A stretch of 64,000 nt of DNA, taken from Flavobacterium sp. 90 (lineage in GTDB: Bacteria; Bacteroidota; Bacteroidia; Flavobacteriales; Flavobacteriaceae). The notes under the pieces were generated by a model. The model did no database searches. It worked only from the letters and a program-made list of their open reading frames with translations, and was not told where the DNA came from. Of the stretch, positions 17,860-26,664 are shown in pieces; position 1 is the first letter of the stretch; each line of letters starts with the position of its first letter. A program made the translations under genes and the position numbers. Location: positions 2,666,001 through 2,730,000 of the forward strand of contig NZ_SMGE01000001.1 in NCBI RefSeq assembly GCF_004339525.1, read 5' to 3'.

Positions 17860-20625
17860 ATGATAAATATTTCTTTTCTCGAAAAAATTGCTGCCGTTGT
17901 AATTCAGGATTATTCTGCAAAACTTGCTGATACAACTATTATTTTGCCAAATAAAAGAGCTAAAGTTTTTTTAATAGAAGCATTGAAAAAAGAAACTAAA
18001 ACAACAATTCTTGCTCCTGAAATTGTTAGTATTGAAGATTTTGTACAAGATGTTGCATCGATTAGATCAATAGACTCGATTGAACTTTTATTTGAGTTTT
18101 ACGAAGTTTATCTTTCCATTACAGAAAAACAACATCAACAATCATTTGAGTTATTTGCGAATTGGGCTAAGACGCTTTTGCAGGATTTTAATGAGATTGA
18201 TCGTTATCTTTTAGAACCGTCTCATGTTTTGTCTTACTTAAAAGACATAGAAGATATTAAAAAATGGGGTATCGAGGTCGAAAACAAAACACAACTTCTG
18301 GAGAATTATATTGACTTCTGGAAACTTTTGCCTTTGTATTATGATTCGCTATACAATCATTTGCTGAATAAAGCAATTGGATATCAAGGTTTGATTTACA
18401 GAGAAGCTGTGAATAATTTAAACCATTTTTCGGATACTGTTTCAAACAAGGCTTTTATTTTTGCAGGTTTTAATGCCTTAAATGCTGCCGAAGAAAGAAT
18501 TGTACAACATCTTTTGGCACTCGATCAGGCGAAAATTTATTGGGATGTTGATCAGACTTTTCTAAATGATCCTTATCACGATGCAGGACTTTTTGTTCGC
18601 CGTTTTAAAGAAAGCTGGAAACATTATAAATCAAATCATTTTGAATGGATTGTAGATGACTTTTCGCAGTCTAAAAATATTCAGGTTATTGGAACTCCCA
18701 AAACTATTGGTCAGGCAAAGTTGGCAGGGAGTATTATTGAAAATATAATCAATAATGATCCATCGACTTCTCTTGATAAAGTTGCGATTGTACTTGGTGA
18801 AGAAAATCTGTTACTACCTGTTTTGTACGCATTGCCGGCTTCGGTTGGAGCATTGAATATTACAATGGGATATTCCGGCAAGAATAATCCATCCCAAATA
18901 TTAATTGCGAAATTGTTTAAAATGCATACTAATGCACTTTCCCGAAAAGGAGATAGTTATGTTTTTTATTATAAAGATGTGCTGGATATTTTGACGCATC
19001 CTTTGATCGAACCTTATGCGAAAGCAAATAATCTGGTGAAGATTATCAAAGAGAATAACTACACATTCATTACGCATAATCGGATTGTGGAACTTAACTC
19101 AAGTCCTTCGGTTTTGTTTGGTGTATTATTTAAGAAATGGGAAAATGGATCAATGGCAGTTTTAGAAAATATCTCTGCACTTTTACTTTTAATAAAAGAG
19201 AATTTCAGCAATGATAATGAAGAAGAAAAAATTGCAAAAGCATTTGTTTTCTCTGTTTTCAAAGTAATTAACAAACTTATTAATTATTATTCGCAGCATC
19301 ACTATATTGATAATATTGATACGCTGCATGCTATTTATAAACAGATTATAGATGTCGCCGAAGTTTCTTTTGAAGGAGAGCCTTTGCATGGTTTACAGAT
19401 AATGGGAGTTTTGGAAAGTCGTGTTCTTGATTTTGATACTGTTATTGTAACTTCTATGAATGAAGGGAAGTTCCCGGCGGGAAAATCTCAGAATTCATTT
19501 ATACCTTATGATGTAAAACGCGAATTGGGTTTGCCAACTTTTAAAGAAAAAGATGCTATTTATACCTATCACTTTTATCATTTATTGCAAAGGGCAAAAA
19601 ATATTTATCTTATTTATAATACGGAGAATGATGGATTGGATGCTGGAGAACGAAGCCGTTTTATCACACAGTTGGAAGTAGAAAAGCAAAGAAATCATAA
19701 TCTTACATTTGATATTTACAATCCGATTTTGCCAACAATGGCATATCAGCCAATGATAATTCCGAAGTCAGAAGCGGTTATGGAACGTTTGAAAGAAATT
19801 GCTAATGCCGGTTTCTCACCTTCTGCATTGACAAGTTATATTCGGAATCCGATTGATTTTTATTTTCAAAAAATACTCCGAATCCGGGAAGTTGAAGAGG
19901 TTGAAGAAAATATTGCGTTAAACACTTTGGGAACCATAATTCACGAAACTTTAAAATCGTTGTATGAGCCTTTTATCGGTAAGTTTATTTCTGAAGCCGA
20001 TATTTCAAATTGCTTTAAATTATTAGATGATGAAGTTTTAAGACAATTTAAATTGGTGTATAAAGAAGGTGAAATCAAGAAAGGACGTAATCTTTTGGCT
20101 TTTGAAGTTGCAAAACGAAATGTTTCTAATTTTCTGAGAATGGAGTTAGAAGAAATCAAGAATGGTGATGCAATTAAAATCATAGCTTTAGAGAAAACAT
20201 TCGAACGAGAATTAAATCATCCAAAATTGCCTTTTCCTGTTCTTATAAAGGGAAATGTTGACAGAATCGAGTTACGTAACGGAAAAATAAGAATTATCGA
20301 TTATAAGACCGGAAAAGTAGAAAAGACGAATGTTATATTGAAATCATGGAACGGATTGACTCAGGAGCTTAAAAACGATAAAATTATTCAGGTTCTGGCT
20401 TATGCCTTTATGTTTGAACAAGAAGCTGGAGAAGTTCCTGTTGAAGTTGGAATTATTTCGTTTAAAAATCTAAAATCCGGATTTTTGCCGTTTGGGTTTA
20501 AAGAAGATAAAGAATTAAACTCGGTTGTTGGAAAAGAAATCTTAAACAATTACATAGAAGAAATTGTAATATTGTTGAAGGAGATTTTTGATATGAACAT
20601 CCCTTTTGAAGAAAAAACAGACTAA
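17860..20625 (+). CDS. AddB-like PD-(D/E)XK nuclease of the RecB family
   Basis: 921 residues from the ATG at 17860; the TTG at 17833 lies in the terminator and is discounted. The N-terminal part looks like an inactivated helicase (LPNKRAKVFLIEAL in place of Walker A; later VTSMNEGKFPAG and YHLLQRAKNIYLIYNTEND). The C-terminal nuclease has LTSYIRNPIDFYFQKIL, GTIIHETL, KGNVDRIELRNGKIRIIDYKTGKVE with catalytic D and D-x-K. Classical AddB has a cysteine in the first of these blocks and three near the end that hold an iron-sulfur cluster; here they are absent. Partner of the helicase at 11790. The next start overlaps its stop (TAATG). Confidence 0.88.
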   Translation: MINISFLEKIAAVVIQDYSAKLADTTIILPNKRAKVFLIEALKKETKTTILAPEIVSIEDFVQDVASIRSIDSIELLFEFYEVYLSITEKQHQQSFELFANWAKTLLQDFNEIDRYLLEPSHVLSYLKDIEDIKKWGIEVENKTQLLENYIDFWKLLPLYYDSLYNHLLNKAIGYQGLIYREAVNNLNHFSDTVSNKAFIFAGFNALNAAEERIVQHLLALDQAKIYWDVDQTFLNDPYHDAGLFVRRFKESWKHYKSNHFEWIVDDFSQSKNIQVIGTPKTIGQAKLAGSIIENIINNDPSTSLDKVAIVLGEENLLLPVLYALPASVGALNITMGYSGKNNPSQILIAKLFKMHTNALSRKGDSYVFYYKDVLDILTHPLIEPYAKANNLVKIIKENNYTFITHNRIVELNSSPSVLFGVLFKKWENGSMAVLENISALLLLIKENFSNDNEEEKIAKAFVFSVFKVINKLINYYSQHHYIDNIDTLHAIYKQIIDVAEVSFEGEPLHGLQIMGVLESRVLDFDTVIVTSMNEGKFPAGKSQNSFIPYDVKRELGLPTFKEKDAIYTYHFYHLLQRAKNIYLIYNTENDGLDAGERSRFITQLEVEKQRNHNLTFDIYNPILPTMAYQPMIIPKSEAVMERLKEIANAGFSPSALTSYIRNPIDFYFQKILRIREVEEVEENIALNTLGTIIHETLKSLYEPFIGKFISEADISNCFKLLDDEVLRQFKLVYKEGEIKKGRNLLAFEVAKRNVSNFLRMELEEIKNGDAIKIIALEKTFERELNHPKLPFPVLIKGNVDRIELRNGKIRIIDYKTGKVEKTNVILKSWNGLTQELKNDKIIQVLAYAFMFEQEAGEVPVEVGIISFKNLKSGFLPFGFKEDKELNSVVGKEILNNYIEEIVILLKEIFDMNIPFEEKTD

Positions 20626-20921
20626 TGATTAGAAAACTTAATAATATATTCGAATTTTTTAAATCCACTTTAGTGATTAATTTGGTTGTTTGTGCTGTGG
20701 CTGTTTTGTTTGGTGGCTTTGATTATTTCTTTGTTTATTTTTTGAGCTTTGGTTTTTTTATGAGTATTGGTTTTAAAGAACTTTATCGAAAAAACGAGTA
20801 TTTATTTTACACCAATAATGGGCTTACAAAAATACAGATGTTGATTTTTAGTTATCTGCTGACTTGTTGTGTGACAATTGTAATTGGTCTAATTATTTTT
20901 CTAACAAAGACATTATTTTGA
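20625..20921 (+). CDS. Small membrane protein preceding an ABC ATPase
   Basis: 98 residues with about three hydrophobic segments (LVINLVVCAVAVLFG, YFFVYFLSFGFFMSIGF, LIFSYLLTCCVTIVIGLIIF). Its ATG shares one base with the upstream stop and its TGA overlaps the TTG start of the ABC ATPase, so the three genes are translationally linked. It may be the membrane partner of that ATPase, though it is short for a permease. Not recognised by family. Confidence 0.75.
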   Translation: MIRKLNNIFEFFKSTLVINLVVCAVAVLFGGFDYFFVYFLSFGFFMSIGFKELYRKNEYLFYTNNGLTKIQMLIFSYLLTCCVTIVIGLIIFLTKTLF

Positions 20922-21592
20922 AAAAACATATTTTTGAAGTTGACGGAATCCAAAAACGTTTTAATGAAAGAGTGATACTTTCAGATGTTTATCTGAAATG
21001 CGAAACTTCAGATATCATAGGTTTGTTTGGTCGCAATGGTTCTGGGAAATCTACTTTACTGAAGATTATTTTTGGGCTTGTTTCTGCTCCGGGAAAGTGT
21101 ATCAGGATTGATGGCGTTTCAAAGAATAATTCTGCCAATTTATCGAATCAAATTAGTTATTTGCCCCAGGAACAATCTGTGCCAAATCATTTGTCTGTAA
21201 AAAAGGTAATTTCGCTTTCAATCGATAAACAAAATAGAACGATTTTTTGCGATGATGAATTTATTCAATCTGTTTTAGAGAAGAAAATTGGACATTTGTC
21301 TAGTGGAGAACTTCGGTATCTGGAAATTAAAATGGTACTTTTTAATCCCGCAAAATTTATTTTGCTTGACGAACCATACAATGGATTGTCTCCCGTAATG
21401 GTCGAAGTTGTTAACGAAATGATCAAAGCAAATTCGATTAAAAAAGGAATTATTATAACTGATCATAATTACCAAAGTATAATCAAAATTGCAACTCAGC
21501 TAGTTTTGATTAAAGAAGGTAAGACACATGTTTTGAAGGAAAAGAGCGAACTTGTAGATAAAGGATATTTGACAACTTCTGCTTTTTTATAG
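20918..21592 (+). CDS. ABC transporter ATP-binding protein
   Basis: 224 residues from a TTG at 20918, chosen because the next residues KKHIFEVDGIQKRF begin the usual cassette; it overlaps the previous stop as TTGA. All motifs are intact: Walker A GRNGSGKST, Q-loop (YLPQE), signature LSSGE, Walker B FILLDEP and the H-loop ITDHN. The ATPase is of the short, LptB-like kind. Substrate unknown. The only membrane gene next to it is the 98-residue protein. Confidence 0.85.
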   Translation: MKKHIFEVDGIQKRFNERVILSDVYLKCETSDIIGLFGRNGSGKSTLLKIIFGLVSAPGKCIRIDGVSKNNSANLSNQISYLPQEQSVPNHLSVKKVISLSIDKQNRTIFCDDEFIQSVLEKKIGHLSSGELRYLEIKMVLFNPAKFILLDEPYNGLSPVMVEVVNEMIKANSIKKGIIITDHNYQSIIKIATQLVLIKEGKTHVLKEKSELVDKGYLTTSAFL

Positions 21593-21599
21593 ATGGTTT

Positions 21600-21743
21600 T
21601 TAGCTAAATATTTTTTTGAAAAAACCTTTCTTTTGGTTTTCTTCCATGTTTGATGTATTTATGCTTCCGTTTTCAAAACGAAATCTTCTAAATTTCATCA
21701 GTTTTACATTTAAGTCAAAGCGTAATTCTTCTACAGTTTTCAT
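21600..21743 (-). CDS. Small charged protein of 47 residues
   Basis: Reading the minus strand from the ATG at 21743 gives MKTVEELRFDLNVKLMKF then a basic stretch RRFRFENG and an ending KKGFFKKIFS before TAA. It is convergent with the ABC ATPase gene, seven bases away. The composition (amphipathic helix plus basic tail) and clean frame look like a real short gene, but coding cannot be proven by reading alone. Function unknown. Confidence 0.5.
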   Translation of the reverse strand: MKTVEELRFDLNVKLMKFRRFRFENGSINTSNMEENQKKGFFKKIFS

Positions 21744-21994
21744 TGGGCTAATTTTTTTTGCAAATCTATGAAAAACTTACGCTAAACAAGAGTTAAGATA
21801 AATACGGCGATAGTAATTAAATTATCTGAATGATATTGTTCTGTTTTTAGAGAGATATTCTTTTTTTATTGCAATTTTTTATATTTTATATTTTAAAAAT
21901 AAAGAAACATTGTGTGATAAATAAAAGTAGGTCAAACGGTTACGTGTGCCTTTTTTTTAACAAGTGTTTATCGGACAATTATATTTTTTAAAAA

Positions 21995-22002
21995 TATCTT
22001 TG
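21995..22002 (+). promoter_or_regulatory. Possible -7 box of roadblock pair B
   Basis: TATCTTTG matches TAnnTTTG, 30 bases before the ATG at 22032. The upstream 250 bases are very AT-rich and contain no other feature. No exact TTG at the expected distance. Confidence 0.45.
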
Positions 22003-22031
22003 GCCATTCCCTTAAAAAATAAAATAACAAT

Positions 22032-22352
22032 ATGATTGATCTAAATGCACTTGTTGAAGAGACCGGAGCCGAGTCTGGATTGAGTTTTAATATAGATGGA
22101 GTTTTGCTTGAATCAGTTAATTTGGAATATGACGGAAATGTTGCCGCAATGATTGGAATGATCTTAAAAATGTGTTTAGAAATGTCTGAAGATGTTAATA
22201 ATGGAGATCTTAAACAAGTTATGATTAAGAATCGAGAAGGCATTGTGGTTGCTAATAAAGACGAAGAGGACAATTGTGTTGCCTTACTTTCTAAAGATAT
22301 AAGTAAAATGGGTCTTTTGCTGCGCAAGATGGATACTGTTTTCAATAATTAA
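22032..22352 (+). CDS. Roadblock/LC7-like small protein (pair B, first gene)
   Basis: 106 residues: GLSFNIDGVLLESVNLEYDGNVAAMIGMIL, LKQVMIKNREGIVVANKDE and MGLLLRKMD fit the roadblock fold and align with the protein at 10158-10514, though more diverged than the second genes of the two pairs. It is followed 19 bases later by the second pair gene. Likely a dimer or heterodimer partner of it; the GTPase or other target is not in the window. Confidence 0.7.
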   Translation: MIDLNALVEETGAESGLSFNIDGVLLESVNLEYDGNVAAMIGMILKMCLEMSEDVNNGDLKQVMIKNREGIVVANKDEEDNCVALLSKDISKMGLLLRKMDTVFNN

Positions 22353-22371
22353 TTTAAACCATAATTTAAAC

Positions 22372-22746
22372 ATGTCAGATTTTTTACAGAATTTTCAAAA
22401 TGACTTAAAAGAAAACATTAACGGATTCATTGCAGTTTCGGTAACTGAGGTTGAAACAGGAATGTCTTATTGTTCACTTTCTTTAAATCCAAATTTTGAT
22501 CCGGAATTAGCATCTGCTTATAATCTGGAAGTTGTAAAAGCAAAATTAAACGCAATTAAAGCGTTGGGATTAGATCAAAAAATCAATGATATCTTAATTA
22601 CACTATCAGATCAAATACATATTATTGATGTTTCTGAAGATGGTAAATATTTTATTTATTTAGCGGTTGATTCTAGTAAAGCAAATCTTGGTTTAACAAG
22701 AGCAACGTTGGCTAAATTTAAAAAAGACATTATTTCAAAGCTTTAA
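22372..22746 (+). CDS. Roadblock/LC7-like small protein (pair B, second gene)
   Basis: 124 residues, closely similar along its full length to the protein at 9743-10123; the two share DPELA, AYNLEVVKAKL, DILITLS, QIHIID and SKANLG. NGFIAVSVTEVETGMSY at the start is roadblock-like. The strong conservation of this member against the weaker conservation of the first gene suggests that it contacts a common partner. A terminator follows. Confidence 0.65.
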   Translation: MSDFLQNFQNDLKENINGFIAVSVTEVETGMSYCSLSLNPNFDPELASAYNLEVVKAKLNAIKALGLDQKINDILITLSDQIHIIDVSEDGKYFIYLAVDSSKANLGLTRATLAKFKKDIISKL

Positions 22747-22766
22747 TTTTGCCCCCACAAAATGAG

Positions 22767-22804
22767 AAAAGGCCGTTTCAATAGTATTTTGAAATGGCCT
22801 TTTT
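22767..22804. terminator. Bidirectional terminator
   Basis: AAAAGGCCGTTTCAA and TTGAAATGGCCTTTT form a long stem flanked by A and T runs, between convergent genes ending at 22746 and 22817. Confidence 0.85.
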
Positions 22805-22816
22805 GTCTTATTTGAT

Positions 22817-23593
22817 CTATTGAAAAAAGTCTAATAAAATAGCTTTTAATTCTTCTTTGTTTTCAATGTGACTCATGTGTCCATCATCAAATGAGACAAG
22901 TTCAGCGGTTGTGTCTTCTATTTGAGAAATGCTTTCGTTGTAATTTAAAACAGGATCTTCTTTTCCTAAAATCAACAAAACCGGAAATAGATTTCTCTGT
23001 AAAAGAGCTTCTCTGTCTTTTCTGATTTTCATTCCTTCAAGCGAAGCAACAATTCCTTGTAACGGAGTTTTTAGCGCTTGTACTTTTACCTTTTCGATTT
23101 CATCGGCCAATCGTGTTCTGTTGTTTTCGCTAAACAAATTTCCAATTGCCAGACTAACAAAGTTTATAGCATTTTGTTTAACGGCTTTAATGGCGCGAGT
23201 TCTGTTTAATTTCTTTTCGTGAGTATCTTCTCTGGAAGTTGAATTCAATAAAACTAGTTTCTGAATGTTATTTGGGAATAATTCGGCGAAAGCCAAACCA
23301 ACATATCCGCCCATAGAATGTCCGAGAATAGTTGCTTTTTCGATTTTTAAATGTTTCAAAACTTCCTGAACAGCATTTGCATTATCTTCCATTGCATGAA
23401 CATATCCCAAACAATCAGATTCGCCATGGCCTAATAAATCAATTGTAATTACGCGATGTTTTTCTGAAAACAAAGTAACATATTCCTGCCACATTTTTTT
23501 GTTTTCCAGAAAGCCATGAAGCAATACAATTGCAGTTCCGGAACCTGAATCAGTATAAGATATTTTGGTGTTTTTGTAGAGAATGTTTTTCAA
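22817..23593 (-). CDS. Alpha/beta hydrolase
   Basis: 258 residues, cytoplasmic (no signal peptide). Oxyanion segment LLHGFLENKKMW, nucleophile elbow GHSMGG, acid near LGKEDPVL and catalytic His in DDGHMSHIE give a full triad. It is of the esterase/MhpC-like type with undefined substrate. Convergent with roadblock pair B across a shared terminator. Confidence 0.85.
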   Translation of the reverse strand: MKNILYKNTKISYTDSGSGTAIVLLHGFLENKKMWQEYVTLFSEKHRVITIDLLGHGESDCLGYVHAMEDNANAVQEVLKHLKIEKATILGHSMGGYVGLAFAELFPNNIQKLVLLNSTSREDTHEKKLNRTRAIKAVKQNAINFVSLAIGNLFSENNRTRLADEIEKVKVQALKTPLQGIVASLEGMKIRKDREALLQRNLFPVLLILGKEDPVLNYNESISQIEDTTAELVSFDDGHMSHIENKEELKAILLDFFQ

Positions 23594-23716
23594 AATGGTA
23601 TTTTAAATTTAAAGTGCAAAGATAAGGAGGTTAAACCATATAAGAAATATAAGTTCATTTTAGACAAGATTGTGGACGAAGCTTTAACTTAAATTTTCTG
23701 AAATTACTTATATGGT

Positions 23717-23750
23717 TAAAAAAAGGCCTTCATTTCTGAAGGCCGTTCTG
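23717..23750 (-). terminator. Terminator of the AIM24-like gene
   Basis: GGCCTTCA and TGAAGGCC pair around TTTC; on the minus strand a T-run follows. It lies directly after the stop at 23757. Confidence 0.8.
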
Positions 23751-23756
23751 TAAAAA

Positions 23757-24560
23757 TTAAAATCGGTTATCGCCATCTAAAAGATTTCCTAATCTGCCAA
23801 GAAGACTGCCTTCGTCGCGGCTGTTTCCGCCAGATCTTGGTGCCGATGCAATAATGCGGTCAGCGAGTCTGGAGAATGGCAAGGACTGTATGTAAACCGT
23901 TCCAGGACCTTTTAAAGAGGCATAAAATAATCCTTCGCCGCCAAAAATAGAATTCTTGATTCCGCCAATAAATTCAATATCATAATCTACATCTTTGGTA
24001 AAACCAATAATACATCCCGTATCTACTTTAAGGACTTCGCCATGACCCAACACTTTTTTTGCCATTGTTCCGCCAGAATGTACAAATGCCATTCCGTCTC
24101 CTTCAAGTTTCTGCATAATAAAACCTTCACCACCAAATAAACCGCGTCCTAGTTTCTGCGAAAATTCTATTCCGACAGAAACGCCTTTGGCAGCACATAA
24201 GAAGGAGCTTTTTTGGCAAATAAACTTGCCTTGAAATTCTCTTAAATCAATCGGAAGGATTTTTCCGGGATATGGCGATGCAAATGAAACTTTACTTTTG
24301 CTGTTGCCTTGGTTTAAAAATGCTGTCATAAACAAGCTTTCGCCGGTAAGAACTCTTTTACCTGCATTTAAAAGTTTGCCAAACAAACCTGTTTCCTGTT
24401 GCTGAGAACCGTCTCCAAATATGGTTTCCATCTGGATATTGTTTTCCATCATCATAAAACTGCCAGCTTCGGCAATTACAATTTCCTGTGGGTCCAGTTC
24501 TATTTCAACATACTGCATTTCTTCTCCAAAAATCTGATAATCTATTTCGTGTGCCTGCAT
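23757..24560 (-). CDS. TIGR00266/AIM24 family protein
   Basis: 267 residues. The N-terminus (EIDYQIFGEEMQYVEIELDPQEIVIAEAGSFMMM) and the glycine-rich blocks GLFGGEGFIMQKLEGDG, SIFGGEGLFYASLKGPG and VDTGCIIGFT are characteristic of this family, which forms a double beta-helix-like fold related to mitochondrial AIM24. The ending RSGGNSRDEGSLLGRLG resembles other bacterial members. Biochemical function is not established. Stands alone with its own terminator. Confidence 0.85.
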   Translation of the reverse strand: MQAHEIDYQIFGEEMQYVEIELDPQEIVIAEAGSFMMMENNIQMETIFGDGSQQQETGLFGKLLNAGKRVLTGESLFMTAFLNQGNSKSKVSFASPYPGKILPIDLREFQGKFICQKSSFLCAAKGVSVGIEFSQKLGRGLFGGEGFIMQKLEGDGMAFVHSGGTMAKKVLGHGEVLKVDTGCIIGFTKDVDYDIEFIGGIKNSIFGGEGLFYASLKGPGTVYIQSLPFSRLADRIIASAPRSGGNSRDEGSLLGRLGNLLDGDNRF

Positions 24561-24707
24561 GATTTTTAAGTTTTTTGTTTTAAAATTAGACTAATAGTTC
24601 TGTAGAATGTTACAAATTTTAGTGTACTTGAGCTGTTTTTAAGAACATTAAAAGATTTTGTTATTTTAAATTAGTCTTAATTATGTTTTTTATTGCTTTA
24701 AATTCTA

Positions 24708-24715
24708 TATTTTTG
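24708..24715 (+). promoter_or_regulatory. Possible -7 box of the gene at 24738
   Basis: TATTTTTG matches the -7 consensus, 22 bases before the ATG. The TTG element is not exact. Confidence 0.4.
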
Positions 24716-24737
24716 CATCGTTATATATTTTATCAGA

Positions 24738-25094
24738 ATGGCATTAGTTAGTGATTTGACCACCAAAGTATTATTTGAAACCGAAAAAGGATACAGTTAT
24801 CAATGTGATTTGACCAATAGTATAATTATCAATTTTGTTGATACGGTGTCAAGTTATAAAATTCATGATTTTTTGATTTTTCAAAGAAAGGTTAATAGCG
24901 TTGACATTCTTAACATGCTTTATGACTTATCTGATCAGTCAGATGCACAGTTGATTGAAACTACCAAAAGAAATTTTTCCAGAAACCTTACTATCTGCGA
25001 AATAGTGCAGTTAAGAGATCTATTAAACGGAACAAAATTTACCCTTACTTTACATTCTTTGCTTTGTAATACTGTCAATGTAGAGCTTATTTAG
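24738..25094 (+). CDS. Hypothetical protein of 118 residues
   Basis: A clean reading frame starting MALVSDLTTKVLFETE with alternating strands and a C-terminal part rich in Leu (IVQLRDLLNGTKFTLTLHSLL). No signal peptide, no membrane segment, no motif recognised. It is monocistronic between divergent AIM24-like and downstream ferritin genes. Confidence 0.65.
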   Translation: MALVSDLTTKVLFETEKGYSYQCDLTNSIIINFVDTVSSYKIHDFLIFQRKVNSVDILNMLYDLSDQSDAQLIETTKRNFSRNLTICEIVQLRDLLNGTKFTLTLHSLLCNTVNVELI

Positions 25095-25182
25095 ATTCTT
25101 ACTTAGATTAAATCCAAATTTTCAGGCGTTTAGGGCTGCCTTCTTTAATTTTTGTAATTTTACATAGATAAAAACAAAGATT

Positions 25183-25701
25183 ATGAAAGATTTACTAAGA
25201 ACAAGTACTTCATTAGTTGAAGGAATCGAAAATATATTGAACTTACAGGCAAAATTAGAAAGCGATGCTTCTAATAAATATTTAGCTATGGCTGCATGGT
25301 TAGATAGAAATGGTTATGCAAATACAGCATCTTATATGTACAAGCAAGCCGAAGAAGAAAGAGAGCACTTTCTAAAAGTTTTCAAATATATTACAGACAT
25401 GGGAGGGATTGCAGTTACGCCATCTGTTCCGGAAGTGCAGCAAGAATTTGCTTCTTTTAGAGAAGTATTTGAAATTGCTTTGCAAAACGAAATTGCAGTT
25501 ACTCAGGCAATCAATAAAGTAATCGCAAAATGTAGAGCTGAGAATGATTATGCTACAGAAGATTTTATGATGTGGTATGTGGCTGAGCAAAGAGAAGAGG
25601 AGAAAAACGCAAGAAGAGCTTTAGAGCTTTTTGAACTAATCAACGGAAACGAAGCTGACGGCAAATTCCAATTGGATGTTCAGATTTCAAAAATCGGATA
25701 A
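25183..25701 (+). CDS. ftnA: Ferritin (non-haem bacterial type)
   Basis: 172 residues, cytoplasmic iron-storage cage subunit. Four-helix-bundle ferroxidase residues are visible: E in KLESDASNKYLAM with the Tyr, the EEEREHF block, and E residues in FEIALQNEIAVTQ and MWYVAEQREEE. Length and motifs match bacterial FtnA-like ferritins that oxidise ferrous iron with oxygen or peroxide. It ends at a bidirectional terminator. Confidence 0.93.
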   Translation: MKDLLRTSTSLVEGIENILNLQAKLESDASNKYLAMAAWLDRNGYANTASYMYKQAEEEREHFLKVFKYITDMGGIAVTPSVPEVQQEFASFREVFEIALQNEIAVTQAINKVIAKCRAENDYATEDFMMWYVAEQREEEKNARRALELFELINGNEADGKFQLDVQISKIG

Positions 25702-25720
25702 ATATCGATTTATATAAAAA

Positions 25721-25757
25721 AACAAAGCCCTTAATACTATTAAGGGCTTTGTTTTTT
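25721..25757. terminator. Bidirectional terminator after ferritin
   Basis: AACAAAGCCCTTAATA and TATTAAGGGCTTTGTT form a 16-bp perfect stem with a one-base loop (C at 25737), followed by T8 and preceded by A-run; serves both convergent genes. Confidence 0.88.
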
Positions 25758-26657
25758 TTATGATTTTAAAAAGGAATTAACATCCGTAAAATACTTTTCT
25801 TTTGCGTCAAGCCATCCGTAATGCCTGCAATTTTCAAGTAAGATTAGTTTTGAATTTGGAAAGGTTTTATTCGCCAATTCTCCAATTTGATTGCTAATTA
25901 CATCTTCTTTTCCCTGAATAATCAGAACAGGATTTTTGAAGGTTTTCAGCTTTGCTTTACAATCAAATTTGATTTTTTGCATATCATCCCAAAGTAATCC
26001 GTTTATTTTAGAATTTCCTTGTGTTAATCTTTCTGCGATAATTGGAACATATTTCTGGTCGTAAACATAAGCTGGCGCCAAAGCTCTTCCTCGGCCAAGT
26101 GCGGCTGTGTGTGAAGTGTCGCCTTTTGCAATTTTAGCATTCCAATAATCCAAAGAATCTTTTTCGACTTTAGTCAAATTTCTTTCGATAAGATTTTCTG
26201 TTTTCAGCAAAGTCAAATCAACTCCGCCAGACGATGAAAGAACTAATTTATTAATGCTATTTGGATAAATTGTCGCATAATAAGACGCCAACATTCCGCC
26301 AAAAGAATGTCCAAGAATATTCCATTTTTTAATTTTCAGATGTTTTCTTAAAGACTCAATATCATCCGCCATTATTTTCATCGAAATAGTTTTGGAATTC
26401 AGCGCTGTTAATTTTGATTTACCGGTTCCGCGTTGATCATAAATAATAGTTTCCTGAGTTTCGGCCAGAGTTTTAGCCATACTTTCAAAACCATTACTGT
26501 TCATTCCCGGACCGCCATTGATGATCAAAAGTGGTTCGCCTTTTCCGAATACTTTATAATACGTTTTACTCGAATCATTGTTTGTCGAATAACCTTCGGT
26601 TTGAGCAAAAGTGTTTCCAAAAACCATTAGGAAAACCAGTAGAAAAATCTGTTTCAT
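25758..26657 (-). CDS. Exported alpha/beta hydrolase, proline iminopeptidase-like
   Basis: 299 residues with a signal peptide (KQIFLLVFLMVFGNTFAQ). The core has INGGPGMNSNGF (the oxyanion HGGPG-type motif of proline iminopeptidases), YDQRGTGKS, nucleophile GHSFGGM, an acid at GKEDVI and the His in ENCRHYGW. This set is typical of peptidase S33 enzymes releasing N-terminal proline or other residues. It lies seven bases downstream of the Xaa-Pro aminopeptidase gene, so the two probably work together on proline-containing peptides. Confidence 0.86.
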   Translation of the reverse strand: MKQIFLLVFLMVFGNTFAQTEGYSTNNDSSKTYYKVFGKGEPLLIINGGPGMNSNGFESMAKTLAETQETIIYDQRGTGKSKLTALNSKTISMKIMADDIESLRKHLKIKKWNILGHSFGGMLASYYATIYPNSINKLVLSSSGGVDLTLLKTENLIERNLTKVEKDSLDYWNAKIAKGDTSHTAALGRGRALAPAYVYDQKYVPIIAERLTQGNSKINGLLWDDMQKIKFDCKAKLKTFKNPVLIIQGKEDVISNQIGELANKTFPNSKLILLENCRHYGWLDAKEKYFTDVNSFLKS

Positions 26658-26664
26658 TATGGAA

